The notes under the pieces are model-generated. The model was not told the origin of the DNA. It was given only the letters and a program-made list of their open reading frames with translations, and made no database searches. Shown here piece by piece: positions 33,854-45,585 of a DNA stretch of 64,000 nt. Within the stretch, counting starts at the first letter, position 1. The number at the start of each line of letters is the position of its first letter. The stretch lies in NCBI GenBank assembly GCA_019671135.1, contig JAHRHY010000010.1:1116001-1180000 (forward strand), written 5' to 3'. The translations under genes and the position numbers were made by a program. This DNA is from Linnemannia hyalina (Eukaryota > Mortierellomycota > Mortierellomycetes > Mortierellales > Mortierellaceae).

Positions 33854-34268
33854 TTTGAAAAACAGAGAGTAGGTCGAGGATCCTGGTGTTGTTGTTGACC
33901 CGTCTGAAAACTGGGTTTTTGTTGTCGTCGAAAACGGAGAGCGAAAGGTGGGTCTGAGGAAGGAGGAAGAAGGAAGGAGGGGTGAAGACGAGGCCGAAAG
34001 GGTCGAGATGAAAAAGAAGAAAAGTAAGGATGGGAACAAAAGTCCATACAACGGCAAGCAGGGCGGCGAGCGGACAAATGCAAGCCAATCAAAATCGAAG
34101 GACCCTCGCGCCCAAAAGGCTATCACGGAAGGCTCGATCGTCGCTTTTGCTGCAGGCAAAACTCTTATTTATCTTTTCTCTTACAGGTGATGCTGCTCTT
34201 GCTTTTTGTTGACACCAATACACGACCCTCAACCCACAGCAGACAGACAGACGAACAGAAAGACAAGC
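33854..34268. promoter_or_regulatory. shared divergent promoter, ERV46 / MCTS1
   Basis: 415 bp separate the two start codons. The ERV46-proximal side is GA-rich on the plus strand. The MCTS1-proximal side has a CAGA repeat (about 34242-34265) directly before the ATG. Function assigned by position only. Confidence 0.45.
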
Positions 34269-35349
34269 ATGTTCAAAAAGTAATGTAGCAACACAACAAA
34301 CCGCCAAGGGAGACAAGAGCACCAAGTCTTGCGCTCATTCGCTCTTGCAAAGGGAGCACCCGTAGAACAGACTCTACTTCAAACTGCAACCATGGAATCA
34401 GATTGGACGAGAGAGCAACCCAGGACATACAGCTGCAAAGAACTTGGACCTTGGGGACTGTGCGAAAACGACTACGGCACTTTGGCGCAGGACAAACCAC
34501 ATTCAATTGAAAAATCACGCCCCCTCTCTCAGCACAAAACCACTTACACCTACTCGACACCTCTTCAACCTGCAACTACATTGAAATAGGTTCAACATCA
34601 AGGAGGACGTCACAGGACACACCCAGGTCAAGTCCTCAGTCCAGCGCGCGATCCGCGCCAAGATCTTGGAGCAGTACAAGGAGGGTATCGAAGGCATCAT
34701 TGACGATGTCATGCCCAAGAAGGCGCCCCTCATCCTCATGAAATGGTACGCTCCTTTCTTCGCACTTTTAACTCGTCCTCGTTCTTGTTAATGTGCTGCT
34801 TGATCTGGCATTGGCTAATATGTTGCAATTAAACCCGCTGTGACAATATCATTCATTATTTAGCCACGAGCACATCAACCTTATCGTCATGAACAACGAG
34901 GTTCTCTTCTTCAACCACTTTGACGGCCCTTACTTCCCCACCCTCAAGCTCCTCCACAAATGTAATCCTCTCATCCTGACATCATTATTGCACTGAGAAC
35001 CAACCCCCTCCCAAAGATTCTCAACTAACAACGTCTGTCCCAAATCACAAACTAAACGATAGACCCCAACATGTTGCCAAGGTTGCAAGTGGACCGCGGC
35101 GCCATCAAGTTTGTCATGGCAGGAGCCAACATCATGTGCCCAGGATTGACTTCAAAAGGTGCCCGCATGGACGTCTCTGTTCCCGCAGACGCCGTCGTTG
35201 CTATCACTGCCGAGGGCAAGAACGAGATCTTGGCCGTCGGGACCACGAAAATGTCGACGGATGATATCAAGCGCATCAACAAGAACATCGGTGTGGAAAC
35301 GGCGCATTATTTGAACGACTACTTGTGGAAGACTGTGGTCGACATCTGA
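34269..35349 (+). CDS. TMA20: translation factor MCTS1/TMA20 (PUA domain)
   Basis: Four exons (34269-34279, 34590-34745, 34864-34961, 35063-35349) join in phase to 183 aa; human MCTS1 is 181 aa. With DENR/TMA22 it acts in ribosome recycling and re-initiation. Exon 1 is only 11 nt and codes MFK plus part of the next Lys. It was chosen because it gives the exact family start MFKKF and keeps phase. Family blocks are [40 protein letters not shown], the PUA entry [21 protein letters not shown] and the C-terminal [23 protein letters not shown] lies at 35461-35466. Confidence 0.95.
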
Positions 35350-35629
35350 ACATCTGTATGAGCATGAGGACAAGCCATCGAAACACCGACATACCACACA
35401 CACATACACTCTCGACTGACAACCACCACCTCCACCACAAAAATCCAATACACTGCCAAAAATAAAACAGCCAGCGAACCATTGTATCGGGACAACATCA
35501 CCACCAAGAAAAGGACCTTGCAACAATCTGCGAGTTTTATTGTACAGTACAAGATATACTACAAGACGGGAAAGAAAATGAGGGAAGAAGAGGCAAGTGC
35601 TTGGGAGAAAGACAGTAATGACGTTAGGC

Positions 35630-38600
35630 TTAGGGGTCGATCCTCAATCGCTTGGTACTTCGTCCTCCTCTTCCTCCTGCCCTTCGAACATGCTCCTCGT
35701 CGTCGCCGTCATTGTCGGTTTCATACTCACTCGACCCCACATCCTCCATCTCTGATTGCTCCTGCCAAGGTGCTACAGGAGTACCATAAGCAGATGATGA
35801 AGCGTCGTCTTGACGCTGCAAGGGGCTCTCCATGGCTCCTACTCCTCCTCCTCCTCCTGTCGAAGAACCCACGCTCGCCGAGGGATCATGACCTTTCTGG
35901 CTAGACCTAAACCTGACTCGACTCTGTCTCTTTTCGACAGCAGCAGCAGCATCAGTCTGCACATGGTTCACCAAATTTCTCGCAGTCTCCATATGCAACA
36001 TCCCCGCCAGCAACGGCCACGTAAACACAGCCTCAAACCGCTCCTCCAATTCCTTGTGCTCCGGGGTCATCTGCTCCTCCGCACTGAGAAGCTCAGCTGG
36101 CGCCGCCGAAGTCTTGCCGACCGAGATGGTATGGGCCAATTGAAATCGTCCACTCATGAGATCGCCTTGCTGGACGAGGTTCGAGAACGCCGTCAGAGTC
36201 GCATTGCAAGGAGGGACAGGACGGACCTTGCCAGGTCTGGCAACTGAAGCTGGATCAGGCATCACGGCATCAAAAACGGAGCCATATTGGTCTCCTCTAC
36301 CCTGGGGAGGCTCCTTGTTGGCAGTAATGGGTGGCGGGATCCCAAGGTTAAAGACCTTCTCGACGGGGTCAATATGATCGCCCCACTGCTGCTGCCAGCA
36401 ATCGTAGATGAACCGCTCCCTCTCGAGGAAGGACTTGTACAAAGGCTTGACCCTCTTATTCTTTCGGCCGTCGAAAAATCCCTTGGCTCTGAGAATCTTC
36501 ATCTCTCGCTTGAGAATCCTTCTTTCCCACTTTTTTTTCAAGTGCATCGTCTTCTGGATAGCCTCCTTGTCTTTATGAACGGTCGGTAAGGCGGCCACGG
36601 TAGACGTTCCCTTCCGCCGACGGCTCGCAAGATATCGCCTGGATGGCCTTCCCTTGCGCTTCTGCTTGTCCTCTTCCTTGTTCATCCTCCACCGCCGGGC
36701 ACACTGATTGTCGGTACGACCATTCATCAATGATGCGATAAGACCCCATTTCTCTCCATGCACTTTCACAAGTTCGTCTAGTCGTTCGACCTCTTGTTGC
36801 GTCCATGGTCCTGTTGCGAGGTTGGGTGTCAGAACGTTCATGTATCGCTCGCGACATTGGATATCCGTTCTGCCAAGGACATGCTGCTGAATCTTGGCCC
36901 ATCGACCGCCACCGTAAACTTCATATGCCGCCCGGAGAGCTCCATCCTCCTCCTTCAGCCAGCGACCTCGCCGGATAGCTGGGTTCACGCTCTTGGACCA
37001 GCGTGTCATACACTGGACAGAGTTGCGGTTCCCCAAGCAGCTCGCAACCTGCAGCCAGTTCTTCTCGCCTAGCACCCGAACAGCCTCCTTCAAAATGTTG
37101 TCCTCCTCTGCTGTCCAATTGCTATGATGGTAAATCGCGAAGCGTGTTAGTATTCTAGCCTCTTTTTGGCCAGCCTCTCATTGTTTGGGACAACGTACCA
37201 AACAAAAAAGTACGCGACTTACTCTTTTGATGGAACACCGACCATTTTGCTCTGATACTTTTGGAAGCACTGAGCACTAGTCCTGTTTGTGTTGAGATCC
37301 AGCGCAATTTGAATCCAATTGCGTCCCTTGTGTTGCTTGACAAGGCTGTCGAGCTTCACAAGTTCAGCCTTGGACCAGTCGTTTTTGTTGATTCCTGGAT
37401 GATCATGACTCGTCCATTGAATGAGGCACTCCGATGGTGTACGATTGTCAACCTATTCAATGTATAATGACAGTAATCGACCCTGTAAGTTTATATTGTT
37501 TCATCCAATGAATTCATGTACCATTTTCATGAATCGAGCTCTCCAACTTACGTATCGCTGAGAGATCCGCTTCCAGTCGAGTCCCTTTGTGTTGAGCATC
37601 ATATCAACCTCGGGCGCGTTATTAAGGGATTCAATCGCCTGACTGTTGCCTTCGCGCAAGAACTTTTCAAACAACAGCCGCTTGTTTTCTGCAATAACGC
37701 CTTGTCTGAGGTTGGCACGGTCCAATGCACTCCAGTATTTTCGCTTCTGGGAGGCAATGAGGGGATGACTCTTTTTCCGAAGCGTATCCATGTTGCTCGG
37801 TGGCGTCTAAGAATGGAAGTGAACGCGAGTTAGGCGTGAGTATGTAAGAAAGACCCGATTATGATACGTCTCCAATTTGCAAATGTTTCCAGGCGCTTTA
37901 CGTTTTCATCTTCGTCGACGAAGTAAGGCGGTCCTAGTCGGTCATTTGACGAGGGAAGTACAACGGGTGCTCGCTCTGTAACGTCACGTCTATCCAGCCA
38001 TACTTGAAGCTCGTCCTAGTATATTATGTTATCAAATAGGAAGCATGGTCAGCGAAAAATACAGAACAGATAGTCAAAAAAAAAAAAAAAAAAAAAAAAA
38101 CATGCACTAGTTAGAAACCACACCATCCAACTTACCCTAAGCTTCTTGTTCCTGCTATGCGCTTGTTCAATATCACGAAGCTTTTGCTCAAGTGCCAACT
38201 GATATTTCCTGTTGACCTCGAGAGCACTGGCTGTCTGCGATCGTATGACGCCCGTAAGGCGTTTGTTCTCCTCTGGATTCATCACAAACGGCTCTGGTGC
38301 AGGGGCTGCCTGGCCCGTCGAGGCATATGCGCGTGTCGCGCTCCTTCCATCTTGCTGGAGATCCGCATGAGCAGAATCCCGATTGTTGATCTGAATATCG
38401 CCCTCCATGCCAGTCTCCACATAAGCCCTTGTTGGAGAGGTTGTGGGAGCGATTGTACGTTTAGGCGTCACTGCCACCGGGATGGTTGGTGACGACGCGC
38501 TCGAATGTACCCTTGATTGACTCGTAGACCCATGGGTATGAATATAGACAAAGGACAGGCTCTGAGCCGGTTGTGCTGGAGAAGCTTGCTGCTGATGGAG

Positions 38601-39053
38601 CTCTTCCTCATATCGCTTCTCCATCGCAGCCATCCAGCTCTGAGCATCACTCGGGTCCTGGAATCGCGGTGCTGCTGCAGTGGCTGTCGAGGGACCAGGT
38701 CCTCCAGGCAGAAATGTGCTCTGACTTGCTCCTGGTGCCAACATAGTCGTTGCAAAATAGTTCGAACCCATTCCTCGTGAAACAGCAGGTGGTGGCGGTG
38801 GGTCGTCGAGGGTGATGCCGTGAGTACGGAGGAGCAAGGCCAAGTCTGCCTCGTTGTCGATCAGGTCGTCATTCTCACTCTCGTCGCTCAGAAGGTCGTC
38901 GACATCGACATCGTAACCGTCCGACATGGCACCCAAGTCGTCCAGTAGGCTCAAAGTGATTTCATTCCTGTTGTTGTTGGTACTACTGATGCTGGTCCTG
39001 CTCCCTTGCTTGCCCTTGCCCTTGCCGGACGTGTCTCCTGCGTATGCCGACAT
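35630..39053 (-). CDS. SNAPC4: SNAPC4-type 4.5-repeat Myb protein
   Basis: Five exons (39053-38136, 38015-37902, 37806-37552, 37452-37223, 37121-35630) join in phase to 1002 aa. SNAPC4 is the Myb subunit of the snRNA-activating protein complex that recognises the proximal element of Pol II/III snRNA promoters. After an acidic, Ser/Thr/Pro-rich N-terminus and a SNAPC4-like segment (ASQKRKYWSALDRANLRQG) comes a half repeat (DWKRISQRYVDNRTPSECLIQW). Four full repeats follow: NKNDWSKAEL...NWIQIALDL; NWTAEEDNIL...NWLQVASCL; RRGRWLKEED...RWAKIQQHV; TGPWTQQEVE...KWGLIASLM. This is the Rh+RaRbRcRd layout of human SNAP190. The tail is basic, then acidic and Gly/Arg-rich. Intron 1 contains a 25-base A run. 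Confidence 0.9.
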
Positions 39054-39361
39054 TCTTCATGGACCAGTAGGGCTTGGAAAACTGACAACGAAGGTTGAGA
39101 GAAAGAGAGAGAAATTGAGTGAAAATGCTCAAGAATGAGTGTGGCTTATCATACTGTGCTGGTTCATTTCTTGACTTTTGGTGGCACTGGACTGGTCCAC
39201 CAAAGGGTCCCAGGAACAAAGAGGCAGCGAAGAGATGTACATTAGAGCGTTGAGCCGCAAGTGGCCTTTTAATAGATGTAAAGTAAACTTGAATGCGTAG
39301 TGGGTGGTTGTGTCTATGCTAGGAGTGTGTCGTTGTTGTTGTCGACAATTGTTGCTATTTT

Positions 39362-41113
39362 TTACATGTACTCGGCTGTACGGTCGTGCCAGTCCCTCTG
39401 CCGGAGTGCTCCCACACGAGAGAAGGTACTCATCTGGATGCCGACAAAGCCTTGAGCGTGCGCCATAAAGACTTGGTCCACCATCATCGGTCCAAAGACT
39501 CCGAGCTTCTCAACAGTGCCCATCTCGTCATGGTCCAGGTACCGCCATCCAAGGTCGGCAAACTTCTTCAGCTCCTCCGGCCGCCTCTCGTTGGTGGCAA
39601 CGAAGACAGGCAGCACCAGGTCGGGGTTCATCTTGGGGTTCAACCGGGTCTGGACCGTGTCAATGCGGGTGGCAATCTGCTCGGTCGTAGGCAGGCAGTG
39701 GATCATCCTGGGTCCCTTGAAGTTAGATTCGCAGTAGGCTGCGAAATCGCCGCGGCGGGCATGGACAGCTAGGTACGAGTGTTTCTCGCTGCCCTCCTGC
39801 TTGGCCAAGTTCCGATCCAAAAACTCATTCACAAACGAGTCGAGTCCCTCGGTGAAATGAAGATGCTGACCAAACCGCTCCCACTCGGACTTGTCCTTGA
39901 CAACGATCTTGTAGGTGTTTGAAATGCAGACATATTTGTCGTTATTGAGGGGTCGGAGTGCCGAGGTAATGGCTTCCAGCTTGGTGGGATCAGCACTCAG
40001 ATTGTCCAGAGTGACGTTGAGCTTCCATTGCTTCAGGAATCCCTTGGCCGTAAAGTCGATTGTCCTCTTTGAGCCGAATCCGCAGGTGATGCCGCACTTC
40101 AGCTGGTTCATCTCAGCAGCCTCAACGTCCCTGAGCTGGTGGAACTCGATGACCTTGGTGCCAGTGAGCTGAGAGAACTTTTCTAGGTCGAAGAACGTCG
40201 ACCAGGGCTGGTTCTGTTTGGACTTGTCGTGGCTGGAGGCGGTGATGGGTGGGATGATGAGGGTTCGGCCGAGAGCCTTGGCGACTTCCATACCACGGAG
40301 CATGCCGTAAAACTGGTTGGTGATGCCGGCGTAGGGAAGGTAGGTAAGATACTTTGTGCTGTCTTCCGAGTCCAGAGTGTCCTCGAAGGGGAGGACGACA
40401 GGTTCCTCGACAACTGTTTGTGCATCCTCTGTGAGCTCCTCGCCGTCGTCGTTGCTCGAGTCCTCGTCTTCCTGGCTATCCTGGGAACCATGTGTCCCCC
40501 GCTCGTCGTCATTGCTGTTTAATTGCGGGCTCTCGATTAAATTGCCAGACTCTATCGTGGTTCCAGTCTCCTCCTGATCTTGATCCCCCGTTACTACCAC
40601 TGCTGCTCCAGCTTGTTGACTATCGAGCTGTTGCTGTTGTTGCTGCTGACTGATGTAGTTGTCCTGACCTTGGATTATTTGTGGTGGTTGTTCCTGGCCT
40701 TCGATCATGACGTTTTCTGCTGGACGAGGGAGGGCAAGACGGGGGCGGTCGTGGTTCCTGAAGGGACTGTTGCCTCTGTAGCGCTCCTCTGGGCTCTTGC
40801 CGTAGCTCGAACCTGAGGTTTCATCGTCCTCTTCCCGATCAGACCTCCAGCGGGTTCTACGGGAGGCAGCAGAGGCGATACACCCTGCCGAGTCTGATGA
40901 GGATGACGAGGAAGAAGCGGTACAGGAGAGGGAACTGGATCGGATGAAAGGGGTGCTTGTGATATGGAGGATGACCATGGACCCTGACGAGACCAGCAGG
41001 ACCAGGGAGAAGAGGAAGAGGATGCGTTTCTGGGAATGGCACCTCCTACCAGAGGAGGGCCTGGCTGGGAGTCCCAGCATGTATTTTGGAGTGGTCTTTG
41101 GCGAGGATGGCAT
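39362..41113 (-). CDS. GDP-fucose protein O-fucosyltransferase-like enzyme
   Basis: A single exon encodes 583 aa. It is predicted to be a type II Golgi/ER membrane protein that transfers fucose from GDP-fucose to protein Ser/Thr. A basic cytosolic tail (1-30) precedes a membrane anchor at ~31-51 (ILFLFSLVLLVSSGSMVILHI). A low-complexity stem follows with Gln and acidic Ser/Asp runs (to ~240). The catalytic domain begins at about 252 with YLTYLPYAGITNQF...GMEVAKALGRTLIIPPI, the family's first strand-loop-helix. VHARRGDF (H451) is the HxRRGDF-type GDP-fucose-binding motif, and FVATNE and FVGIQMSTFSR are the later family motifs. The acceptor is unknown; POFUT1 and POFUT2 classes cannot be separated by eye. 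Confidence 0.85.
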   Translation of the reverse strand: MPSSPKTTPKYMLGLPARPSSGRRCHSQKRILFLFSLVLLVSSGSMVILHITSTPFIRSSSLSCTASSSSSSSDSAGCIASAASRRTRWRSDREEDDETSGSSYGKSPEERYRGNSPFRNHDRPRLALPRPAENVMIEGQEQPPQIIQGQDNYISQQQQQQQLDSQQAGAAVVVTGDQDQEETGTTIESGNLIESPQLNSNDDERGTHGSQDSQEDEDSSNDDGEELTEDAQTVVEEPVVLPFEDTLDSEDSTKYLTYLPYAGITNQFYGMLRGMEVAKALGRTLIIPPITASSHDKSKQNQPWSTFFDLEKFSQLTGTKVIEFHQLRDVEAAEMNQLKCGITCGFGSKRTIDFTAKGFLKQWKLNVTLDNLSADPTKLEAITSALRPLNNDKYVCISNTYKIVVKDKSEWERFGQHLHFTEGLDSFVNEFLDRNLAKQEGSEKHSYLAVHARRGDFAAYCESNFKGPRMIHCLPTTEQIATRIDTVQTRLNPKMNPDLVLPVFVATNERRPEELKKFADLGWRYLDHDEMGTVEKLGVFGPMMVDQVFMAHAQGFVGIQMSTFSRVGALRQRDWHDRTAEYM

Positions 41114-43949
41114 CCAGTCTTATGTGAAGGAGCGAGAGTATTAAGCGGCGGTGTTCAGGGAAAAGGGTGAAGTGCAAGCGAAGAAGGGGAGAGAGGGAGT
41201 GAGAAAATAGTAGAAAGAGGGGTATGGAAGTGTAGTTGATGAGAGAGTGACAAGGAAGAAGAAGAGAGATGAATGAAGTCGTAAACAAGAAGGAACTAGG
41301 CGAGTAGTGGAGTGGAGTGGTGGTGATAAGGACAGAGAAAAGAGAAGAAAGAAGGAAGGGAAGGGAAGGGAAGGGAAGGGAAGGGAAGGGAAAGGAAGGG
41401 AAAGGAAGAAGACGAAGAATGAGGATAAGAAAAAGAAAAAAAAGAAGGGCAGGAAGGGTCGCCTTAACCTAAGTGTTATTATTAAATTTGCTAAGATTGA
41501 ATTGAAAAGGGGAGAGAGCAAAGAAGCAACTGATTCGGCATTGCGTCTGGTGTATGGTATGATTTGTGTACAGCTGTATACATGACCCTATGGAGTAGAT
41601 GAGCTGGGGCGGGTGTACTGTCTTGCAGCATCACATCACAGACACGCAAGAGGACAGACAGTAAAAGAGAGAATTAGCTGAATAAAAAATAAAAAATAAA
41701 AAGCTACATGCAAGCGGGGATCCGATCGGAGACACAGGGGACAGGGAGAATAAAAAGGCAGCAAGGAAGAGAGGGCCATACACAGGGTCCTTGTGTCTCT
41801 TTGGGTCCCTTTTGTCGTGTCTTTCAATTCTACATCTTCGTCAAATATCACCGACACAGATGCAGTACAAGTACAAAAAAAGAAAAAGAAAAGTCATCTC
41901 TCTTTCTTTCTCTTTTCAGACCAAAAAAGAAAACTAAGCTAGTGAATGTGTACCCTCTAGCGCATGAATCAATAATTATGGTCCCTGAAGAAAAAGACAT
42001 CGTTATCGCATCATTCCTAGTGGCACCCCACCTAGAAATAAACCACTCAACTTATCCAATTTCTGCTCAATCATTTGTTCTAATGCGCCTGGGTAAAAAT
42101 AGGCGGGACCTGAAAAGAAAGATAAAAAAAAAAAAAAAGAGGCCGGTCGGAGACTACATCATTGGTCTCATTCTCATCCTTTTTACAGTGGCCCCTTTCA
42201 CTCTCACCCTGACCCCATCAATATCCTCATGGCCCCTCTTTCTTTTATGATTTGCTCACAATCAGAGTCCGCTCTTTGAGAACCATACATTTATATGTAG
42301 CTCAATTGGCATTGATCAATGTTAACCTTCTTGGCCACTTGACTGGATGTGCAACTGCATGTTACCTGGAGTGACATCCCCTGACTGTCATTCATATCTT
42401 CATGTATCCAGTGTGTCTTCTTGTCTAGCGTCAGATCCAGATCTCCGATAGTTGGCTGTGTTTCCTAACTCCAAACTCTCGCCATGTAGCCCCCTTCCCT
42501 TCATCCCCTTCTCCTTTGGGCCCCCTTTCGCTTTTTATCCCCAAGCTCCCTTCTCCCCCCTTTCGGACTAGAACCATACCATTTCCTAGCCTTTCTTTTT
42601 GTCCGCATGGACTCCTTTTTCGCAAAAAATACGAACTCCTCACTTTTGCTTTATCTGTGTGTGCTGTTGCCCTACGTCTGAACATTGGCTTTCATCAACG
42701 CATTGCATGTCGCAAACTGAAAATCGCCCCTCTAGGACTGACTGAATGTCGGCATCTGTGCCAACCCTCTCGAAGATATCACAACGCAACACCATACCAC
42801 CCCCTTTCGTAAAGTAAAAAACGGGAACTTTGAGTTTTCTCCTGGACTCACCTAACTACCTCCCAGCTCCACTCATTCTTCTCCGTCTTCATCTTCATTG
42901 CATTCTCACTCACTCCTTCCCCTTTCTACTCCCTTTTCGTCTTGTTTCGCTCTTTGTTACTTCTTTCAGGGCTAGGAAACTTATCGGGGGTTTTTGTTTG
43001 AAGGAGTAACAAAATGTGGTTCGATGTACCAGGACTGTGGTCAAAAACAACATCTAGGAGGACATCCGGACCCTCTCAACCCCAAACATTCAACTTACTC
43101 GTTGGCGAGATACACATGGAAAGGCTTTTTTTTTTTTTGACTCGGGCGTCGTTTCCTTGGACGCCGTTATAGTCACCGAGCGAGCCATGCAGCTGAACAG
43201 CCAAGAACTCCAACAGACACAACAGGCAAAACAGGCGCGCATGGACATTATGCAGACGCTATCTATCGGCTGCCAAGGTCGTCGCTCATTAACTCTCGGC
43301 CAACAAAAAACGCCGCCGCTATCCCTCTCAACGTCCATCCAGAATCGATTCGCAGATGCATATACAACAAACGCCCATCTCGTGCCATCACGCCGAACCC
43401 AATTGGAGACCCTTGCTTCCACTACCTCTCTCTTTTTCTTTCTTTGGCTCTCCTTGTACGACCCCAACTCCGCCAACAACAAAACTGCATTAACAAAGGC
43501 GCCCAACGCTAAAACGCCTATGCAAGGCTTTAAGTAAAATTGTGATTTATTGCAATTTGGGAAAGCACGACGTACCACGCGCTCGTTTACGCCATAAAAA
43601 GCAATTCTTTGGTTTGCTGGTTTGTAAGAACTCTCACCGGATCGGGTGAGAAAAAATATGTTGTATTACTGGCCGTATTATGAGCACTTTTTTTTTAGTA
43701 GCTGAGGGGACTAGCCTAGAAACGACCAAATCACTAGCGATGAGAGATATGATTATCGTGAGTTTTTTTTTTATTGATTGAAAAAGCCCTTTTCTTGGCG
43801 TAAAAGACGAAGAGGCAGGCTGTGAATGCTGAATGCTGAATGAAGAGAGAAAGAAAAGGTATGCAAGAAAATGGTGAATGAAAAATTAGGAGAGTGCCAC
43901 CTTCCAATCAATAACCAGCTCAGTCAACATATTGGGCGTCTCCTCACAA
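41114..43949. other. gene-poor intergenic region
   Basis: The first ~50 bp plus a pyrimidine-rich leader belong to the O-fucosyltransferase gene. A GGGAA repeat runs from about 41351 to 41405. Around 43100-43580 both strands stay open for more than 120 codons: a polar frame on the plus strand and a hydrophobic/Arg frame on the minus strand. Neither begins with a good ATG or matches a family I know, so no gene is called. Confidence 0.4.
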
Positions 43950-44396
43950 TTAGAAGGGACCGCCAATTCCACCACCCAGAGCGCCACCAAAGCCGCCAGC
44001 AAGAAGGCCTCCGCCAAGAGGGCCTCCGCCAAGAGGGCCTCCATAGGCACCACCGATTCCTCCTCCGTAGGCTCCTCCGTAGTAATCGTTGTAGTAAGGA
44101 GGCCACGAGAAGTCGTTGACGTTCACAGGGAGGACGTTGACAACAGGCTGGACGTTGTTGATGGGGATGAAATCGGTCTCGGGAGCAATGGTTACAGGCG
44201 AGACAGGAACTTGGGTAGGATAGCCGCTGAAGTCGGGTCCACCGGGACCTGCGAAAGCACCCATGTTAGCATCAGCGCCAAAGGCGTTGACACCACCACC
44301 AAGACCGAAATCCTGAGGAGCAGCAGAGGCAAACTGGAGGAGGATCAAGGCAGCAATCGTGGAGACCAAGAGAGCAGATTTGAAGATTGAAGACAT
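43950..44396 (-). CDS. small secreted protein, TDFIPI/NVQPVVNVLP family (member 2)
   Basis: A single exon encodes 148 aa. The signal peptide is residues 1-26, with likely cleavage in ASA|AP. A Gly-rich linker leads to the core at 69-90 with TDFIPI and NVQPVVNVLP, then NDFSWPPYYNDYYGG and a tail of Gly-Gly-Leu/Tyr/Pro repeats. The core is nearly identical to the protein at 20444-20776 even at DNA level: a 44-bp block (plus strand near 44130-44175) differs at two positions. The function is unknown. The Gly-rich tail and TATA-driven promoter fit an abundant surface or secreted structural protein, which is inference. Confidence 0.8.
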   Translation of the reverse strand: MSSIFKSALLVSTIAALILLQFASAAPQDFGLGGGVNAFGADANMGAFAGPGGPDFSGYPTQVPVSPVTIAPETDFIPINNVQPVVNVLPVNVNDFSWPPYYNDYYGGAYGGGIGGAYGGPLGGGPLGGGLLAGGFGGALGGGIGGPF

Positions 44397-44500
44397 GGTT
44401 GGTTGGTTAGCCTGGGTTGTTGTTGGTGGAGTGGTGGTGGTTGTTGTCTTTGGCTTTCTTAAGAAGGTTGGATGCCGTTCTCTGTCGGGCGATCTTCTAT

Positions 44501-44509
44501 CCTTTTATA
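44501..44509 (-). promoter_or_regulatory. TATA box of secreted-protein gene 2
   Basis: Minus strand reads TATAAAAGG followed by AT, about 105 bp before the ATG at 44396. It is the same sequence as that upstream of the paralogue at 20776. Confidence 0.6.
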
Positions 44510-45546
44510 CTCATTGGTGGTGAAGGTAAGGCCTTGGGAAGTTCACCGTTACCAGGGCGGACACGTCAATGGGTAATGCGAGTGGGCTGGAGCCAGGTAT
44601 GGTGTTTGGTGCGATGATAGATGGATGTACAATGGCTGATACATAGCCTAGAAAGAGTATGTGTATTTGTGCTGGATAGAAATAGCGTGGCAAGAAGGTA
44701 GAGAAGGATAGCAGTCAATCAAGGCCCCAAGTCCACCCATCACCATTCTGACAGATACAGTGGATGTCTGCATGTTTATCACGTCTGCCAGCCCTTTCTT
44801 TAATCACTCGTGGCGAGGAAGGTAATCGCATTCTCATGATTGTATTGTACGCGACTACTGCCAGGATGACACCAAGATAGTGCAGTTGTATGTGTCTCGT
44901 ATGCGTCTTTCTCTGCCCCTAGCTTATCGCTGTTTTGACGTGTCCTTGATTACTTAAGCGCCCAGCTACACTCAAAGGTAGGGTAATCCTCACTCCAAGG
45001 TGACAGAGCAAATAAAGCACGGGTACCGGACCCGTCTCAAATGGTTCAATCACCGATAATGCTAACTAAAGTGCCTGTGTGGTGCCATATCCATCCCCAG
45101 CATCGCCCGTACGCATTCATCCAACTCATGTTATCTTCACTATTTACTCTCGCACAGAAAGAAAGCGATTGTATCCAATTAACAACAACAACGACAACAA
45201 CGACAACAACAACATACCATTACTAAACAAGGAGATCAGACAGGGAACAAGTTCCTGACCTGACAAGATGAATGAGAAACATAGATGAGAAACAAGTTGT
45301 TACACTCAATATTTTTCCTTTCGAAAGGAAACATTCCTTGTACGATAGTGAATCCATCGACCTCCCTTCTTTTTTGTGCTCCTCCTTCCTCTCTCATGTC
45401 TTTGCGTGTGCTGCTGTGTTTCCAACCCCCTACTCGGGAACTATTCTGCCCCCCTTCTTGCCTCCTTACTTCTTTTTCTTCGCTGCCCATGTTCCGTCTC
45501 TGATCTTGTTCTGTCAATGTGTGTGTATGTGTGTGTGTATGTGTAG

Positions 45547-45585
<39 letters not shown>

